A stretch of 53,728 nt of DNA from Myxococcales bacterium (lineage in GTDB: Bacteria; Myxococcota_A; Polyangia; Haliangiales; Haliangiaceae). Shown here piece after piece: positions 50,983 to 53,728 of this stretch. Location of the stretch: positions 1-53,728 of the forward strand of contig WYBA01000329.1 of assembly GCA_011526095.1 (NCBI GenBank). Reading direction: 5' to 3'. A program made the translations under genes and the position numbers. A model generated the notes under the pieces. That model was not told the DNA's origin. It saw only the letters and a list, made by a program, of their open reading frames with translations, and did no database searches. Numbering within the stretch: the stretch's first letter is position 1; every line of letters starts with the position of its first letter.

Positions 50983-52089
50983 TCAGCCCAGGCCCTCGAC
51001 GACCGCGTCCATCACCGCGCGGCGCAGGTGCTTGATCGCCTCGGCGCGCGCGCCGTCGCGTGACGGGTGGACCCGGTTGGTCAGCAGCGCGACCCACCGC
51101 TGCCGCGGCACGTCGAGCCACAGCGAGGTCCCGGTGTAGCCGAGGTGCCCGAACGCGCCGTCTCGCGGCCACCGGTCGCCGGCGTGCGACACGCCCGGCT
51201 CGCTCGACGGCGTGTCCCAGCCGAGCCGGCGCGTGTGCCCCGGCGCCGCCGCGGCGCGCGCGAACGCGATCGCGACGTCGGCGGGGAGCCCCGCGGTGTC
51301 GTGGCCGGCGAGCAGCGCCGCGGCGGCGCGGCCGAACGCCGACACCTCGCCGATCGTCGCGAACAGCCCGGCGTGCCCGGCGATCCCGCCCGCGGCGTGG
51401 CAGTTGTCGTCGTGGACCTCGCCCTCGACCAGGCCGCGGTACCCGTCGAGCTCGGTCGCGACGACCCCGGCGGGCCACGGCGCGCGCGCCGGCCGCGGCG
51501 CGCGCAGGTCGACGAACCGCGCGTGCGTCAGCCCGAGCGGCCCGGCGACGAGGTCGGCGAACAGCGCCTCGAGCGGCGCGCCGCCGGCGCGCTCGAGCGC
51601 GGCGCCGAGCGCCAGGTAGCCGAGGTCGCTGTAGATGACGAGCTCGCCGGGGGCGTGCGCCGGCGGCGTGGTCGCGGCCATGTGGACGACCGCGCGCCGC
51701 GCGTCGGGCTGGCCCGCCAGGTCGCCGGCGAGCACCCGCTCGAAGAACTTGTGGTGCGCGGGCAGGCCGCTGCCGTGGCCGAGCAGGTGGGCGATGGTGA
51801 CCCGCGGGTCGAGCCCCGGCACCAGCGTGCCCGCCGGGGTCGCGAGCGCGAGCCGGCCGCGGCCGATCAGCGCCATCGCGATCGCCGCGGTCGACATCAC
51901 CTTGGTCACCGAGGCCAGATCGAACGCGGTCAGCGGCGCGACCGGGGCGCCTGGCGTCGGCACCGTGCGGGTCGTGCCTGTGGTCAGAGAGAGCACCTCG
52001 CGCCCGGCGTCACCGACGGCGACGGCCGCACCCGAGCACCACCCGCGCGCGATCGCGTCGTCGAGGATCGCGGCCAGCGCGTCGTCCAT
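50983..52089 (-). CDS. Beta-lactamase-fold serine hydrolase
   Basis: A 368-residue enzyme of the class C/EstB/DD-peptidase superfamily. Catalytic SVTK at 60-63, Tyr153 in YSDLGY (the Y-x-N/S position), and GYTGTS near residue 317, equivalent to KTG/HTG. LGHGSGLPAHHKFFE and GLFATIGEVSAFGRAAAALLAG are typical of the family. No signal peptide, so it is probably cytosolic and more likely an esterase or peptidase than a drug-resistance beta-lactamase. Divergent from the kinase at 52157 with 67 bases between them. Confidence 0.88.
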   Translation of the reverse strand: MDDALAAILDDAIARGWCSGAAVAVGDAGREVLSLTTGTTRTVPTPGAPVAPLTAFDLASVTKVMSTAAIAMALIGRGRLALATPAGTLVPGLDPRVTIAHLLGHGSGLPAHHKFFERVLAGDLAGQPDARRAVVHMAATTPPAHAPGELVIYSDLGYLALGAALERAGGAPLEALFADLVAGPLGLTHARFVDLRAPRPARAPWPAGVVATELDGYRGLVEGEVHDDNCHAAGGIAGHAGLFATIGEVSAFGRAAAALLAGHDTAGLPADVAIAFARAAAAPGHTRRLGWDTPSSEPGVSHAGDRWPRDGAFGHLGYTGTSLWLDVPRQRWVALLTNRVHPSRDGARAEAIKHLRRAVMDAVVEGLG

Positions 52090-52156
52090 CGCGGGTCAGG
52101 ACGGTACCTCGCGCGCGCGGCCGCGTCGAGGTCGCGTGGTATCTTGGGCCCCGTTC

Positions 52157-53728
52157 GTGACCCGCTACGAGCTCATCGAGCGCATCGGCGTCGGCACCAT
52201 GGCGGAGATCTTCCGCGGCAAGGCGCTGGCGGCCGGCGGCTTCGAGAAGCCGGTGGCGATCAAGCGGATGCTGCCGCACCTCGGCCAGGACCGGCGGTTC
52301 GTCGCCGCGCTGATCGCCGAGGCGAAGATCCTGTCGCAGCTCCGCCACCGCAACATCGTCCAGATCTTCGACGTCGGCCTCGGCGACGACGGCCAGTACT
52401 TCCTGGTGATGGAGTTCGTCGACGGCATGGACCTCGGCGCGATCCAGCGCACGCTCGAGGCGCGCCGCAAGCGGCTGCCGCTCGACATCGCGCTGCACGT
52501 CGGCGCCGAGGTGTGCGAGGCGCTCGAGCACGCGCACGCCGCGCTCGCGCCCGACGGCCAGCCGATGCGCCTGGTCCACCGCGACGTCGCGCCGTCGAAC
52601 GTGCTGGTGTCGCGCCACGGAGAGGTCAAGCTGACCGACTTCGGCCTGGCCCGGCGCCCCGGCGAGGTCACCGGCCACGGCGGGGTGCGCGGCAAGTTCG
52701 GCTACCTGTCGCCCGAGGCGGCGGAGGGCGGCAGCGTCGACACGCGCAGCGACGTGTTCAGCGCGGCGGTGCTGGTCTACGAGCTCGCGCTCGGGCGGCG
52801 GCTGTTCAGCCAGCTCGGCGACCTCGACGCGCTGCGCGCGGTGCGCGAGGGCAACATCACGCGCCCGCTGCAGATGGATCCGACGCTGCCGCCGCCGCTC
52901 GACGAGATCTTGATGTCGGCGCTGGCGCGCGATCCGGCGCGCCGCACCCGCACGACCGGCGAGCTGGGGCAGCGGCTGCGCAGCCTGCGCTACTCGCTCG
53001 AGTCGGCGGCCGGCGATCCATCGCAGGAGCTGGCGCGGATCCTCGCGGGCGTCGAGGCGGCGGGCGGCGACGCGCCGCGCGCCGGCGCTGCGGGCGACGA
53101 GGAGAGCTCGACCGCCAACGAGCGCGGCCAGGGCGGCAAGCGGCGGCGCGCGCCCGCCTCGTCGCTCCACCCGACGACCACGGGCGGCGGCGGGTTCGGG
53201 CGCGAGCCGACGCTGATCAGCCTGCAGCCGGTCGACCTGTTCGCCGACGACCGCGACGGCACCGGCGTGATCAAGGCGCGCCAGCTGCTCGATCGGTTCG
53301 AGGAGGAGGAGACGCGGCTGGCGAGCTCGCCCGGGATGAGCGACGGCGGCGGGCGGTGGCGCGTCCAGCAGGACACGTTCGAGGCGCCGGTCGGAGGCGG
53401 CCCGCGCGAGACCTCGCCGACCGGCGTCTACGTCGGCGACGACGGCGACCGGCTGGGCACGCTGCCGGGCGAGACCGGCGAGGTCACGTTCACCGGCACG
53501 CCCCACGGGACGGGCGACGACGCCGAGGAGTCGACCAAGGTGCTGAGCCCGGCGCTGCTGGCGCGACGCGCCGAGCCGCCGACGGAGGAGCGCCCGGCCG
53601 CGGCGCGAGGCAAGCAGTCGGCGCTGCCCGGGACGTCGCCGGCGCCGCGCGGCAAGTCGGGGCGCACCGCTCCCCCGCCCACGCCGCCGGTGCGGCCCGC
53701 GCCGCCGCCGCCCGCGCCGCAGGTGCGG
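52157..53728 (+). CDS. Ser/Thr protein kinase, cut by window end
   Basis: At least 524 residues, open to the last base. GTG 52157 is the best start, putting RYELIERIGVGTMAEIFRG at the N terminus. Lys36 in VAIKRM, HRDVAPSN at 141-148 and DFG at 161-163 are present; the HRDxAxxN form, lacking the usual Lys after HRD, is frequent in myxobacterial kinases. Kinase core to about 285, followed by a Pro/Gly/Ala-rich, acidic linker of at least 240 residues with no recognisable domain inside the window. No transmembrane helix seen so far. The rest lies outside. Confidence 0.9.
   Translation, partial: MTRYELIERIGVGTMAEIFRGKALAAGGFEKPVAIKRMLPHLGQDRRFVAALIAEAKILSQLRHRNIVQIFDVGLGDDGQYFLVMEFVDGMDLGAIQRTLEARRKRLPLDIALHVGAEVCEALEHAHAALAPDGQPMRLVHRDVAPSNVLVSRHGEVKLTDFGLARRPGEVTGHGGVRGKFGYLSPEAAEGGSVDTRSDVFSAAVLVYELALGRRLFSQLGDLDALRAVREGNITRPLQMDPTLPPPLDEILMSALARDPARRTRTTGELGQRLRSLRYSLESAAGDPSQELARILAGVEAAGGDAPRAGAAGDEESSTANERGQGGKRRRAPASSLHPTTTGGGGFGREPTLISLQPVDLFADDRDGTGVIKARQLLDRFEEEETRLASSPGMSDGGGRWRVQQDTFEAPVGGGPRETSPTGVYVGDDGDRLGTLPGETGEVTFTGTPHGTGDDAEESTKVLSPALLARRAEPPTEERPAAARGKQSALPGTSPAPRGKSGRTAPPPTPPVRPAPPPPAPQVR

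Noticed and set aside
50983..52089. Antibiotic-resistance beta-lactamase
   Set aside because: No signal peptide, and the SVTK/YSD/YTG set fits the broad serine-hydrolase family better than a true class C enzyme.

Overview
The window is very GC-rich DNA with strong G/C bias at third codon positions and almost continuous coding on both strands. It carries several markers typical of Myxococcota: secreted Cys-rich DUF4215/EGF proteins ending in MYXO-CTERM sorting tails, many Cys-lipoproteins with Asp/Pro-rich spacers, a Ser/Thr kinase fused to a long TPR region, a second Ser/Thr kinase of the HRDVAPSN type, and a MopE-like calcium/metal motif. A myxobacterium, probably of a Haliangium/Nannocystis/Polyangium-like lineage, is the best guess. 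I see no rRNA, canonical tRNA, transposase, integrase, prophage or CRISPR array.

Layout. 1-1641: a poly-C rich start that looks like a contig end, then two tandem DUF4333-repeat lipoproteins. 1642-2339: non-coding, with a tRNA-like element that has a perfect T arm and encoded CCA but no 5' half in the normal place. 2340-7319: an SPFH/slipin protein, a 1053-residue kinase-TPR protein and a Uma2 nuclease. 7343-13758 (minus): an operon of imelysin-like lipoprotein, vitamin-K-carboxylase-like HTTM membrane enzyme, TonB-dependent receptor and delta-60-repeat lipoprotein, preceded by an AT-rich region with two palindromes; this looks like a regulated metal (iron) acquisition unit. 13961-19945: a membrane-anchored sulfatase-fold enzyme, then a methionine pair, a MetX-homoserine dehydrogenase-ACT fusion overlapping a cystathionine gamma-synthase-type PLP enzyme. 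19977-21741: divergent TetR and MarR genes around twin palindromic operators, MarR being translationally coupled to a c'-type cytochrome lipoprotein. 21524-23640: two membrane proteins (one a sterol-desaturase-family hydroxylase). 23828-26053: a Spy/CpxP-like protein with a two-component system. 26054-27739: a lipoprotein, FdxA-type ferredoxin and GNAT acetyltransferase.

27651-40586 (minus) is a run of nine closely packed genes, nearly all for cell-surface proteins: two lamin-tail-domain lipoproteins alternating with two staphylococcal-nuclease lipoproteins, an outer-membrane barrel with an N-terminal ComEA-like helix-hairpin-helix, a tandem UspA protein and three MYXO-CTERM Cys-rich proteins. 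The first five overlap or nearly abut, and together suggest an uncharacterised surface machine for binding and cutting extracellular DNA. This is my main candidate for an undescribed system.

40653-53728: housekeeping and orphan genes (FAD oxidoreductase, small lipoprotein, TPR lipoprotein, acyl-CoA carboxylase beta subunit, V4R-like protein with a possible leaderless promoter, Hsp33, two proteins of unknown function, a beta-lactamase-fold serine hydrolase) and a second Ser/Thr kinase cut by the window end.
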